Assembly (NCBI RefSeq): GCF_003286085.1
Contig: NW_020825288.1
Span: 28,148,001 to 28,212,000 of the forward strand
Source of the DNA: Drosophila persimilis
Taxonomy: Eukaryota > Arthropoda > Insecta > Diptera > Drosophilidae
Direction: 5' to 3'
Length of the DNA stretch: 64,000 nt
Part shown: positions 38,003-49,326 of the stretch, piece by piece
Position numbering within the stretch: the first letter of the stretch is position 1
Layout of the letters: the number at the start of each line of letters is the position of its first letter
Position numbers and translations under genes: made by a program
The notes under the pieces: generated by a model
Told to the model about the DNA's origin: nothing
The model's database searches: none
The model's input: only the letters and a program-made list of their open reading frames with translations

Positions 38003-40019
38003 ATGCCAACGGTCTGTACCTTTGAACTAGATCACAGCGATCCAATTTACTACAGCGGCGAGGTAATCAATGGTCGCATTAATCTCCATACAGATTCCAA
38101 CAAGTCGGTGAATGGTAAGAGCCTAACACAACTATTAATAAAGTGCTCTTATCGCTATAGTGATAAGCAATGCGATGCAACAATGAGCAACACAACCGGT
38201 TTAAAAGAATGTTAGCAAGTGAAAACCAGTTTAAGATACCATATAAATGATAAACATTTCATATCTAGAGGGAATTCCTTATAGTTTGGTAGTTTTTGTA
38301 TGGGTCTAGGTCGCTCTCTATGCGCTCTCTGTTGACATAAATAAGCCTTGTACACACGTCTATAGTAAGTACATAAACATGTGCATATACTATTTATAAG
38401 TAGTTCTGTTGAAAGATAATTATTATTTTGAATTGGTGGGAGAGCAACAAGTCGAAACGCCCCATACAGTGGGATGAATGAAAGCTCCAACGATTTCTGT
38501 GTAGTTCATTGGCTTGTGTTCGAATTATATCGACATTAATCCCACTGTTTGCTTATCGACTCACGAATTGAATCGAACAGAACGACGCCGGCGGCATAGG
38601 AAGCACAAAGAAGAAGAGTCAATGAAAATGAGAGTACAGTGTTGCCTCAAGACAGGGATATCTCGAACGCACTAATTTAATTTGATTCCCGTTTGTCCCT
38701 CTCCCTTCCAGAGGTCTATATACTCTTCCGTGGCGAGGCGAAAGTGAGCTGGGACGAACACAAGACCCGGACAAGCAATGGAAAGACGCAACACTACACT
38801 GAAAATTATCGGGGCAAGCAAGTCTATCTGAAAACCCACACCCAAGTGTTCGGGTCGGGCGATCTGCCGAGTGGCACCCACCAGTACACTTTCTGCATAC
38901 CCCTGCCACTGGATTGCCCAACATCGTGCGATATGAAATACGGAAAGATCCACTATGAGATCTCATTAGTCATCGATAAGCAGTGGGGCTTCAATAAAGA
39001 CTTCAAGCAGCCGTTGACGGTGCTCCAAAGCTATAATCTAAATATGTCCCCAGAGTTGTTGGTGAGAATATAAATAGATTTCTGCCTTATTCATCTACTA
39101 ATGCGTTCTGTTCTTTGCAGATTCCCCTCGTACGTGAGGATGTCAAGTATTTCTGCTGTTGGCCCTGCACCTCCGGTCCGGTACTGTCCACCCTCATTAT
39201 TCCCTTTGGTGGCTATGCGCCGGGCCAAAAGATTCACTATACCCTGGAAATAGACAATAAGTCGGGTGCCTATGACCTGGACGGCATTGAGCTGCAGCTG
39301 AAACAAGTCTGCCTGTTCAAGGCGGAAACCCCCCATCACAAGACCCGTGATATCGAGAAGAAGCTGCATGGCTGTTGCCAGGGAGAGCGAGTGCTGCGTT
39401 TCTCCAAGCGCATTATCAAAGGCAGCCTGCTCATTCCGTCGGTGCCGCCGTCCTCGAGGACAGATTCCATCATAACCGTTAGCTACAGGGTACTCTTCTC
39501 GATCAAAATGGGCGACTGCCACATGGACTCGGAGTTCGATGTCCCCATTGTGATTGGCACTATACCCCTGGCGCAGAGCGCTGAAGATCCCACGCATGTG
39601 GCCGAATGGATACCGCATACGCCCGATACTCCGGCGGGAGCGACTGGTGGGGATATGCCACCCAGCTATGACAATTGCAGTAAGTTCTGATTGATCCTTT
39701 GTTTTTCTGATATCTCTGTAGCACTTGTCTTTTTGTTTTCCCCTCAGAGCCGCCATCCTTCGAGGAGGCCACGAACTTGGGCGACAGGTTCATTGACACG
39801 GACGTGGACGAGCACAATCGTACGAATGACTTCATACCCCGCTATCCCATGTACACGAATTTTGCACAGCCCACGGCACCGCCAGAGCCAAGCGACTCTC
39901 TACCCTCGGCTGTACCAGTTCTGTCGCTGCCCCATGGCTCCACTGCCCCAACGAATGCAGAGAACTCGAATGGAGTTACTGAAAGTGGAGCAACATATGG
40001 CTGGAATGCCAATATGTAG
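38003..40019 (+). CDS. Arrestin cluster gene 6: alpha-arrestin with PPxY, 430 aa
   Basis: Exons are 38003-38114, 38712-39061, 39121-39679 and 39748-40019, 1293 nt. It is the closest relative of gene 8: both start MPT.C.F.LD, both have a phase-0 inter-lobe intron, and both have a WPC.SGP junction. The N-lobe has CPTSCDMKYGKIHYEISLVID and the junction is YFCCWPCTSGPVLS. C-lobe markers are GGYAPGQKIHYTLEIDNKSG and VPIVIGTIPL. The tail has PPSYDNC, a predicted WW ligand, directly before the last intron, then PPSFEEA and FIPRYPMYTNF. The Pro/Ser/Thr-rich end is likely disordered. Intron 1 (597 bp) contains a 20-bp near-palindrome of two inverted GATA sites at 38148-38167. Confidence 0.9.
38148..38167. 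promoter_or_regulatory. Inverted GATA palindrome in intron 1 of arrestin gene 6
   Basis: CTTATCGCTATAGTGATAAG has CTTATC and GATAAG as inverted arms around a CTATAG core. All positions pair except one symmetric mismatched pair. Confidence 0.5.
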
Positions 40020-40432
40020 TAGTCTCCCACAGCCAGACTTTGTGAGAAATGAGAATCTTGATTGTCGTACAATCCCTTTTAAGTGATTAATTTAGCATTT
40101 GTATCTTTTACGTACGCAATTTTAATGTGCCTTTAATTATGCAAAAAAACGCATCGAATTGATTGAAGATATTAATATTATAAGTTTATTTTAAGAGACT
40201 TGTCCTGCACTCTGATCAATGATAATTAGAACTACCGAAAAGGACTCCCACATAAACAACAAAAGCAACAAATTTAATGTTGTTTAGATATATTTTGTGA
40301 ACTTTTAATTGTTATTTTTTAATAAATTATATCTGTAATACCAACAAATTTTGATTGTAAAAAAATTCCAACTTTTTTTTGTTATGAATTTCTTAATTTG
40401 TAAAATAAATAGTTTGTAAATACGCTGCCCAC
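40020..40432. other. Convergent 3' region of arrestin genes 6 and 7
   Basis: AT-rich sequence between two tail-to-tail stop codons, with AATAAA-type signals on both strands. It is probably the two 3' UTRs. Confidence 0.6.
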
Positions 40433-42019
40433 TCAATGAGACACGATCTCTTCTTGGGTCTGGTTCTGGTCCAGTTCGTAGTAGAGATAACGTGGCTTAA
40501 AGTCCAGTTGCTCCCCGGACAGGGCATGCTTGTTGTTCTTATTCAAATTGGTGGCCGTCATAAATTCCGCCTCGCGAAAATTGGAGGCTATAAAAAGGGT
40601 GGGAGGAAGATGGCAAGGGTGAGCATTGGCATGTCTCAAATCAATCAAAATCAAAAAATACAACATACCCAATGAGGTCATGGACGCGCTAAAGTCGGGA
40701 GCCAATTTCGTGGCTGCGCCCGGCGTGGGCGTCTGTTCCGGGGCCGAGGCATTCAGGGGATTCATTGAACGTATAGAATTCGGACAGGGTGGCGTCACGT
40801 TGCCAATGGTAATGGGGATTTGTGCCATGATGGAGCGCTTCTCCTGCTGCGTGCGCACTAGGACCTCTACCTCGTAGTTGATCTGCAGGCAGGCGCAGGC
40901 TGCCGAGGCTAATGTGGCCGGCGTCTGGGGCACTTGGAGCATATGAAGGTGTTGGAAATGCTCCAGCTCGCTACGGGGCAGGCTGACCAGTTCGTGGCCG
41001 CTGCTCAGAAGCGTTTGCCTCTCGACTTTGATGTCCCGGCGCTTTGGTTTGTTTGTTTGCAGGCCCACATAGGTGCTGACCATGTTGAGCCTGTAGACCA
41101 CCTCCGTGAGCAGCAGCTGCTGGGGATTGTGCAGCTTCACATGCACCGAAATACCCGCCCCGGGCGAGTATCCCTGGCGGGGAATCTGCAAATTCAGCTG
41201 CAGGGGCTTCTGCCAGAACTTCATTCGTGGCGTCTGCTCCAGACACTGCACTTCTCCGATTCGGGACTCCTTGCACAGTTCGCTCTCGGAGTAGACCTGC
41301 AGCTGGCGTGTGTGGATCACGTCTATTGGTCGATCCGCACTACTGTGAATGAGCAGCTGCAAAGTATATCGGATGTGTCCGTGGGCGCCCTCATGGCTGC
41401 TGGGACAATTCTTGGGCAACTTCACATGGAAACCATAGCTATAGGTGCCGGCCTCTATGATCTGTGGCTGTGATGCCTCCGATCCCACAAAGTAATCGAT
41501 TTTAGCAAAGTAATCCACACGATTCTCAAAGGCCAAAGGCTGCTTTTCCACTTGAAGATTTTGCTGCTGGGATTTCTTCGGTTTTCCTGCCTTTTGTGGC
41601 TTCAGCCATCCAGTGGCTGCAAATCCGTTTGCTTCCAGGGAAATGGCTGGAAATGCAATGGGCTTTTGTTATATATTTCGGGGTTTTTTTTACCACACAA
41701 TTTTGAACACTGTGGAACACTCAGCAGAAAATAATGATAAGGTTATCAAACTGGTAATCAATAAATAAAGCCACTTTCACTCAGGTCCAAGGCCCATTAT
41801 CAGCCAAACCATAAATGGAACTTGATCTTGATCCCCGATGATTCATACCGCTCTTGAGGGTTCTTATCAATGGAGTATCCCCATGAGTCACTTCTCAGTT
41901 CTCTTACCTTTTATTAGGGCACGCTCCGTTAGGGTTAGATATATGTGGCCATTAACTGTCTCCCCGGCTCGATAGACCCCACTGGGGCTGTCCAATTGCA
42001 TGTCACAGCGGTAGTTCAT
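40433..42019 (-). CDS. Arrestin cluster gene 7: divergent alpha-arrestin, 414 aa
   Basis: Exons are 42019-41908, 41646-40669 and 40587-40433, 1245 nt. The N-lobe is recognisable (VKLPKNCPSSHEGAHGHIRYT). The lobe junction MKFWQKPLQLNL lacks the cysteine pattern. The C-lobe has GYSPGAGISVHVKLHNPQ and AQIPITIGNVTPP. No PPxY is present: the last exon opens ASNFREAEF. FKPRYLYYELDQ keeps the second tail motif. A Lys/Gln-rich insert (KPKKSQQQNLQ) follows the first 25 residues of exon 2. The start was set at MNYRCDMQLD because it aligns with the first exon of the paralogues and gives the same 112-nt exon. The last intron (40668-40588, 81 nt) is in frame and stop-free. Confidence 0.85.
41735..41748. 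promoter_or_regulatory. Inverted GATA element in intron 1 of arrestin gene 7
   Basis: TGATAAGGTTATCA places two GATAA half-sites head to head over two central bases. Confidence 0.35.
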
Positions 42020-42679
42020 TCTGTCAGACTCGACTCTCTTCACTCGACGACTGCTCGGTGATGTCTGGCACTTGTCGACAATATGTTCGCCCATTAAAAC
42101 AGGCAAACTATTCAGGCCTTATCGGTTATACTATAGGTGTGAATGCTACCAGCGATACCATGGTTATTATCGCCTCAATCTAATCTCCGACTGGGTCTTG
42201 GACTCCGATGGCAGTCGTTATCGCTTTTGGCCAACAATTTATAATTTAATTAAAATGCATTACATCGAGTCGAGTGTCTGGTGTAGCATACATATGGGGA
42301 GGGTCCGTCCACTGCCACTAACGGCACTCACGATTCAAGGACGATCCAATTAACAAATTGATTTGTAGGTATACCTTTATTTATTGTCCACTGATGAACG
42401 TATTAGTCTGTACTTAGGATAATTATTGTGGTAAATATAATAAATCGAATATATTTTTATATGGATTGGATGTAAAAAAGCAATAAGATACATATACTAT
42501 ATGCTAGAAAAATGTATGTTTTTTGGCACTTCAATAAGTTCGTTTCACTCTGTAATCCTAGGACGACGGACTCGGGTCCACCCTACAAAATGTATATGGA
42601 TTAAGCCTTTTGGTTTGAACACTTATGTTACTTAGGATGTTAATACGTATATCGCTATCGATTTAAGACACTTTTATTC
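42020..42679. other. Intergenic region between arrestin genes 7 and 8
   Basis: Upstream region of gene 7 and 3' region of gene 8. Several TTATCG-type sites lie at 42118-42225. No gene is recognised. Confidence 0.6.
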
Positions 42680-44364
42680 CTAAAATAGATGCTCATCCTG
42701 CTGAATGGCCTCTATCTGGCGAGGGCGTGGTCGTGGCTGATGCACTTGTGCTGGCACATCCACATCCACCTCCACTTCCACCTGCACCTGCACTTCGTTC
42801 TCATTCTCTAGCTCTACTTGCTCGGACAGCGGACCGCAAAGGGAACCAAAGGTGTCCAGACTACGACCCGTTTGATCGGTGTTCAAAGAGCCATACGAAC
42901 GATACAACTGCATGTCCAGACCGGAATCCTCCATTCCCTGGGCCGGAGCCCTTCCAATAAAGGTGCTGAATCCTGGAAATTTAGGCATATGGATTTGATG
43001 GAGGACCACATGTTGGCCGCCATGGCTTTCCAGGGTCTGTTGGCTGCCTGCAAGAGTGGCAAAGCTGAAGGAAGGTGGAACTGCAAGAAAAATTAAGAAG
43101 AAAGAAAATTAGATCAAAACCCAGTCTTGGATTGCATTACACTTACGGCAACTATCGTACGAGGGCGGCTCATCATCATCTATCGCCTGATGCGGATCAT
43201 CCGTAGTCGTCTCCAGGATCGTCTCCTCTTCCTCGACCACCACTGGGGGACGGGGTGACACTCGCTCTATCAGTCGCTGCCTCTCCGGGGTGGTTGTCCT
43301 CACCGCCGGTTGTGTGGTGTGGACGGAGCTCCGCAAATGCTGCAGCGATGTGGTGCCCACAATAATGGGCACGGACAGGTCCGTGTCGTAGTGAAAGCAG
43401 CCCGTCTTTAGCTTCACCTGCAGCGTGTAGTGGAGAAAGACAATGTAATTGGTGTTCAAGGTGGAACGGGGCGTGTCCATGGGCACGCAGATGCTGGACT
43501 CATACTGCCGCTTGGACAGCCGCAGAGTGCGATCCGTGATCAATTCCTTGGTCAGCGTTTTGGTATAGAAATTGCGCTTTACGGGTTTGCGCGAGAGGAA
43601 GACAAAGTGCTGCCTGATGGAGACCTCCACGCCGATGATGTCGTAGTGCGGCGATTGATTGTCCACCTCCAGGCGGAAGGGCACCTCCTGCAAAGGCGTA
43701 AACCCAGAGGCAGGCAAGGCCAGGGACGAGCAAATGGGACCCGAAACGCAGGGCCAATGGCAAAGATATTTCACGTTCTCATCCTTGACCGGAAGCTGCA
43801 TGTAAGATACGTTTTAGATATCATAGGAAAATGCTCTAAAGTTCAAGGAACCCACCGCAAACTCTGTATTGAAGTTAAGATCCAATGTCTGCACAACTGT
43901 GATGGGCTTGCGAAAGACCTCATCGAATCCCCAGGGCTTGTCGATGGTCAGGGAGATGGTATAGGCAATGTAGCCATAGGGCCCCTTGCAGCTGCTTGGA
44001 CAATCGGGCGGGATGCGCAGAGTCAGGACGTAGACATGGACGCCAGCACGGAACAGGGTGTTGTCGAAGACATTCGTGCGGGAGTGCAGGTACTGCTGAT
44101 GGCCCGAATAATTGGCCGTTTCGCTCTTCCCGCTCATTGTCCACTGAACCTTGGCCTCGCCCTCCAGTGTCACATAGACCGCTGGGAATTGAATGGAATT
44201 GTAGCTCCTTTATGGTTGATATTCCTCTGATATTTCTGATCCAAGGACTCACCATTGACGCGCTTCACCTTATCCGTTCGTAACAGAATGCGTCCGCTAA
44301 TGTACTCTCCGCTGTTGTAGACGGGATTCAGTCGATCCAGCTGAAAAACACAGGTGGTGGGCAT
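42680..44364 (-). CDS. Arrestin cluster gene 8: alpha-arrestin with PPxY, 495 aa
   Basis: Exons are 44364-44253, 44181-43856, 43795-43147 and 43080-42680, 1488 nt. It is a paralogue of gene 6 with the same four-exon phase pattern. N-lobe: RIPPDCPSSCKGPYGYIAYT. Junction: KYLCHWPCVSGPICS. C-lobe: GFTPLQEVPFRLEVDNQSP and VPIIVGTTSLQ. A Thr/Glu-rich linker leads to PPSYDSC (WW ligand) followed across the intron by LPPSFSFATL. The long tail (over 130 residues) has a Val/acidic alternating stretch (EVQVQVEVEVDVDVPAQV) encoded by simple sequence at about 42755-42810. It lacks the P(L/R)YPVF motif of the other tails. The exon 2 donor is GTGGGT, which is weak but in phase. Function is inferred from the family only. 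Confidence 0.88.
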
Positions 44365-45391
44365 GGCGTCGCTTCAAATTTTGCACTTCTACTGCATTCG
44401 AAAGGATATCAACAAAAGAAAAAACCGCAGAGAGCCAACACAGCCCAACTTCCACACAGCCAGACGCGCACTGAGCTCTCTCTGCGGCACGGACCTCTTT
44501 GTGTTGTGTGGCATACAGCATCCGCCACTGCCAACAGTGCCGCCACTGCCGCCACCGTCTTTCAGGCTTTCCCTTTTTCGGTGGTTTGGGGCAGGATTGG
44601 CGGACTGGCGGCGGGGACAACGAATCAATAAGTTGGCGCCTTGCGTCTGTGCAGCCTGTGTCTACTGTCTGCTTCTGGTCTAATATTTCAACGCGAATCG
44701 CTCGGAAATGGAGCAGCCGCCACTGACTATCCGGCTCTCTCTCTCTCCCTGTCTCTGTCTCTGTTTCTGTCTTTCTTTCTCTCCTTTCGGTTTCCTTTGT
44801 TGAGCCCCAAAACAAAAACATGGCCAAAAACGCAACGGGGCGGATGCTGGCGAGGTCAGGAGCCAACAATATCTGCCTACATACGAGTAAGAGTATTACC
44901 ATACATCAATTCTTGACCAAACACAAAAGCAATCAAAGTGCGTCACGACAAAGTACATTATTGGATGTTTTGGGTGTTGGCCTCCAACCCGTTCGACCAC
45001 TTTGTTGCCACATTATGTGGCACAATTAAGACCTCGACATCTTTTTGGGTGGTCTGCTTTTGCTCCATTAATTTTGCATGCATAATTGCGATAATGAAGT
45101 GGAGAGTAGATTGGATTAAGGGTTGGCAAATACAGACAAAGGATGAAAGATGAGATACGTGCCTGTATCGAAGGAGAGTATTTCGGCTACTTTTACATAC
45201 TGTTAATAGAGTAAAAACGAGAGAATGAGATTCTAAGGTTAATGGGGACACTCCTCCCTCGATTCCCATTGTATAGTTTATTTGCTCATTTAAGTTGCGC
45301 TAAAATTCCAGTCATTTCCAAACGTATATCATTATAAACTTGTGAATTCCATGGCATAATTTTCTATTGATATTCCCCAGTCAGGCACGTG
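44365..45391. other. Intergenic region between arrestin genes 8 and 9
   Basis: Upstream region of gene 8 and 3' region of gene 9, with a CT-rich pyrimidine tract at 44735-44795. No gene is recognised. The overlapping frames are low-complexity. Confidence 0.6.
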
Positions 45392-46671
45392 CTATGGTAG
45401 CAGTCTTCTATAGAAATACCGCATTAAAAATTGCACATACGACTCTTTCTTCTGGCATGTCAGTAATTTAATCCGTTCGGAGTGTTTATTTAGGGCCAGG
45501 GCACCACTTTCATGGGAATAGTAGCTGTGGGCCAGTAGCTGGTTAATTGGCTCACACAATTCGCTTTGACTGAGGGCTAAAAGTAGAACCAGGTGTAATG
45601 AGATCACGACAGGACAGGTATCGTGGCATACTCACCTAAATTCACAAAACAAAGACGGGAAGATTCAACAATAGAAATAGCAGGTGGTGCTGAAGTTCCC
45701 ACACAAATTGGCAGCCTTAGAGGAGGTTTCATGTGGCTTAGAGTCTCGATATAATAACTGATTTCTATGGCTTGTGGCTGCCTTTCATCAGTCATAATCG
45801 GGGAGGTCAAAGGCAAACGAAGTTCAGCTTGGAATTCGGAGCACTCTGATAGGATACGTATGACTTTTTTTATCTTTCTTTCAGGATTTTGACCCTCATA
45901 ATAGATACACTGACATAGCCGTGTGATGGCAGCAGAGCCATCCTTCGATGCCACTTCATAGACAACACTTTGACCTGGCACAAAGACACTTCTTGGAAGC
46001 CATAGTCTCAGGCATGATTCCTCCTTCATTTGCGGCTGGAGATCTGTAAGTGCGAGGCTTCTTCTGATGACCAAACGCTGCGTGAAGCACTTGAAATGTT
46101 TGCTCCTTCGTTCAATAATCACTTTAAGGGTATACTCGACAGAGCCATGACCAACTCGACAAGTGGCTGGCAGACTTTCGGGAAGTTCAAAGTCAAAGTT
46201 CCACAGTTGGGTAATGCCCGGAAGTAGGCGTTGTCCAGCGGTCAACTTCTTAACTTGATTTATGTGAACTTTGCTGCCTGTGTAATCCACTTTGGTTGGC
46301 TCCTCCAGGCAGCTCCTGGAGCTGTCGTTGTGTTCGATTTGTGGTGGTCCACCGAGGGACTCCTTCCAGTGTACATAGCTGATGCCACTTAGGATGATGC
46401 TTATGTCTGTGAAAGGTACGAGATCAGTATGACCGATGGCCTATCTAACATATATGTCTCCCCATTGTCTTTTCTTATCTAATCTCTGCTCAGGAACGTA
46501 TAAAATCTCAAACAGATACGAAACTAACTTGTCTAATGGCATCTGCCACTTACCCTCCACGGGAACAGGCTTCTTGCGGTCCACTTTTATTGAGAGACAA
46601 CCCGAAATTTGTTCACCAGTGTAGTACACGGCAGCGGCACGCGATAAATTAAAATCACAATCTATTGGCAT
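45392..46671 (-). CDS. Arrestin cluster gene 9: highly divergent arrestin-fold protein, 357 aa
   Basis: Exons are 46671-46554, 46406-45636 and 45576-45392, 1074 nt. Only weak family landmarks remain: YYTGEQISGCLSIKVD at the start, FDFELPESLPATCRVGHG at the CPSSFEG position, LPRSVFVPGQSVVYEV at the VPGQ strand, and LRLPICVGTSAPP at the terminal strand. The protein is the shortest of the cluster. The last exon has no PPxY and no P(L/R)YPVF motif; it encodes a helical, basic tail ending FLMRYFYRRLLP. The 118-nt first exon again ends in phase 1, which supports common descent. It may have lost ubiquitin-ligase binding and is probably evolving fast. All splice sites are canonical and there are no frame breaks, so it appears functional. 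Confidence 0.8.
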
Positions 46672-48090
46672 TTTCACTGGCCAATCGTTTGGCAAATTGC
46701 ATATCATTAACAAAAGAACAAGAATTATATGTATAATTTGTGATATAATTTCACTACACGCGATTGAGACCCCCGAACATTGAGGCGACTCGAAGTGCGG
46801 CCTCGTCGACAGGCGGCTGACAAGTGACTGCGACAACTTGGGGCCTCTGATGGAGCTCTGAAAGTACTAGCCACACGCCACACAATTGTACGCGTACAAC
46901 GGGTTTTGTTGTTACTTTTTGTGATTTTGCGATTTTGTGGGTCGACGTCTGTTTTGGCTGGACTGGAAATAAAGATAAATTACGAGTAGGTTTACGACTT
47001 GGCTTAGGGTTTGAGATTTCTGTTTCTGGCGGAACAGATGAATGAATAGCCCCTAAAAGCGAAGGAGAATCCAATAAACTTTAGTACGAACTACAGTTTT
47101 CTCTGATTCACATATATGTTGCTTTATTGACTTTGGATTTAATCGAATTGAAGACAGATAAGACTTAGGAATAGTATACTTATAAGATTTCTGGTTAGAC
47201 TGGCTTTTGAAAATCAAGGGAAGTACAAAGTATACATTGTATACGAGGAGAGTCACACAATCGAAATATAAAGGTAGAGCAAAAGACACTTCACTTTCTA
47301 TATATATGTTTTCCATAATGTGTATAATATTTTTGTATGTTTAGACACCTATGTTAAAAGGTTATTATGATGCTTCAACTAAAAATTCTTCATGAGAAAT
47401 CATAAATAAACGCAGAAGAATTTGGCTAAATTTTGTGTAAATTTTCGCATATTTTTTGTTTGTTTAATATTCTATACATTGAATATTTGGAAAATGTTAA
47501 TTTCGTATGTTAATTGTAGTTTTTTTATTCGGTTAAAATTGTGCAGATTTGTTTTGGGTTCTGTTCTGGTTTATCGTTTAGCTTAGGCCTAAAAAGAGTG
47601 TTTTCTTTTCTTCTAAGTTTTAACTACGTTTTTTCTTTCGTACTCGTATATATTCGTGGCCAGTGCTCACTGTATATGTATAGGTGTATACATTTTTGAC
47701 AACTTTTATTGACAACTTTTATTTAGCTTTATCAAACAAATGCATGAGAAACTCAATTCTTTTTAAGAGACAAGGGACAGAAAAGGAGAATGGAAGACAA
47801 GAATTAAGGTTTGAGTGCAATTTAGGCATAGTTTAAAGTGAAGGTTAGAAAGCATAGCTTGAAAGTTATAGTTTAAATAAATAAGGAAAATTCAAATCAT
47901 TTCAAATCGGTTTATTCTAGATAGATTCTACTTTGCTGCAAAATATATACTATATTTTTTTATACGGTTTTCGCTTCTATAAAAATGTTCGATTCTCTAT
48001 CTCCGATTTCCATTCCAATCCTTTTCTATATAATATTTTGATTACGAGTAAATATGTAATTGTTGTATTGGTGTTTTTCGTTTTTGTTAA
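46672..48090. other. Intergenic / 3' UTR of arrestin gene 10
   Basis: AT-rich sequence with no recognised gene. The 3' part is likely the long 3' UTR of the distal isoform of gene 10, and the 5' part is the upstream region of gene 9. Confidence 0.55.
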
Positions 48091-48245
48091 TCATTTCTTT
48101 TCATAGCTAAAGGATAGCTCTCCTCCTCCTCCCGGTGTGCTGGTGGTCACCTCCTCATCCATCATTGCTGCTGTCGCCATCTCCGTTGCCGATTCCGGGT
48201 TCAGGGCGAGGCGCAGCTGGGCATTGGCCTCATCGTAAAGCGTCT
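48091..48245 (-). CDS. Alternative last exon of arrestin gene 10 (inferred)
   Basis: A CTACAG acceptor at 48251-48246 opens a 155-nt frame ending in TGA at 48093-48091. Its phase fits the phase-1 donor at 49601, so it can replace exon 49538-49327. The predicted 50-residue tail begins TLYDEANAQLRLALNPES, is rich in Glu, Ala and Thr, and ends PGGGGELSFSYEKK. Codon content is GC-rich compared with the very AT-rich flanks. The spliced isoform would be 493 aa and would keep PPDY but lose PPSY and PRYPVYYE. Confidence 0.55.
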
Positions 48246-49326
48246 CTGTAGCAGGATCAGGTACAGGATCATATATCAGAGTTCAGAACAATATGTTGAG
48301 GTGTCGTTGAGGGTGTGGTCGTGGTCGGTTATGGACGGTACAAAATATGTAGCATGTTGCATGTTGTGGGGAGCGGTAACAAGAGAACAAATTTACAAGT
48401 TAAGCACATTTTTTGAAAAACCCTTGCAGTTGGCTTACATCTAATTATAAGAAAAATGCATAGTACGAAAAGATGAAAGTTGAGAAAAAAGATATAGTAT
48501 ATGTTGTGGTTCTTATATCATAAATCGGTTATATATTCAGCTTAAGGTTTAATCAATGCTCAAAGAAAGCATTAAATTCAATATAATGATATTTTGTTGT
48601 TTATAAATATATATTTTTCATATCAATTGGAATTCAAATGTTAATTTCTAAATTAAAAAGTATATATATGTATTTTTCATTGAAATATAATGGAAATAAT
48701 GGAATTATTTGGAGCAAATGCACAATAATTTGTTACTAATTTAATGGAATAAACACTTGGACAATTTCATATTTAAATATAAATATGATAAAACGTGCAA
48801 TTTAATGTATTACAGAATTTCATTTATAATAAGAATAAATATTGAATATGATATTTGAGTAAGTAATATTCTGATAAGTAAAGAGATAGCAAAAGAGGAA
48901 TATATTGAACAAGACAGGACAGGACAGACTGGAAAAAGGACTCGGAAGAGCACTCTAAAGGCTTAAAAATACACAGACGGACAGATGAAGAGCTTGACAA
49001 GACAACAGATTAAAGGTATACAAATAGATAACATCACTGTACATATTTTTAAGAACATCAGACAAATACAGACAGTTGGAATAATGTTCAAACAGACAAA
49101 GTTTATAGACCATTTCATATGGATTTTTATCTCTCAATACTTTAACAGAATACAAAAGATTAAAGAACAATTTTCTAACTACTTTTAAGTAAAGGAATAA
49201 AATAAGAATTTGCTGTAGAAAATGCCACTCAGCCATTCAATTGTTTTAGTTTTGCTTTTGCTTTGGTTCTTTTTGCAGTTTTTGTTAAACAATTTTGTTT
49301 TTTTTTTATGTTTTGGAGGGGATGTT
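48246..49326. other. Very AT-rich interval between alternative last exons
   Basis: Apart from sequence that would be 3' UTR of the proximal isoform of gene 10 or intron of the distal one, nothing is recognised. Long runs are nearly pure A/T (48580-48860). Confidence 0.5.

Noticed and set aside
39091..39756. A 221-codon minus-strand frame
   Set aside because: It is antisense to arrestin gene 6, whose plus-strand exons are clearly coding.
43430..44230. A 266-codon plus-strand frame
   Set aside because: It is antisense to the conserved coding exons of arrestin gene 8 and has no domain of its own.
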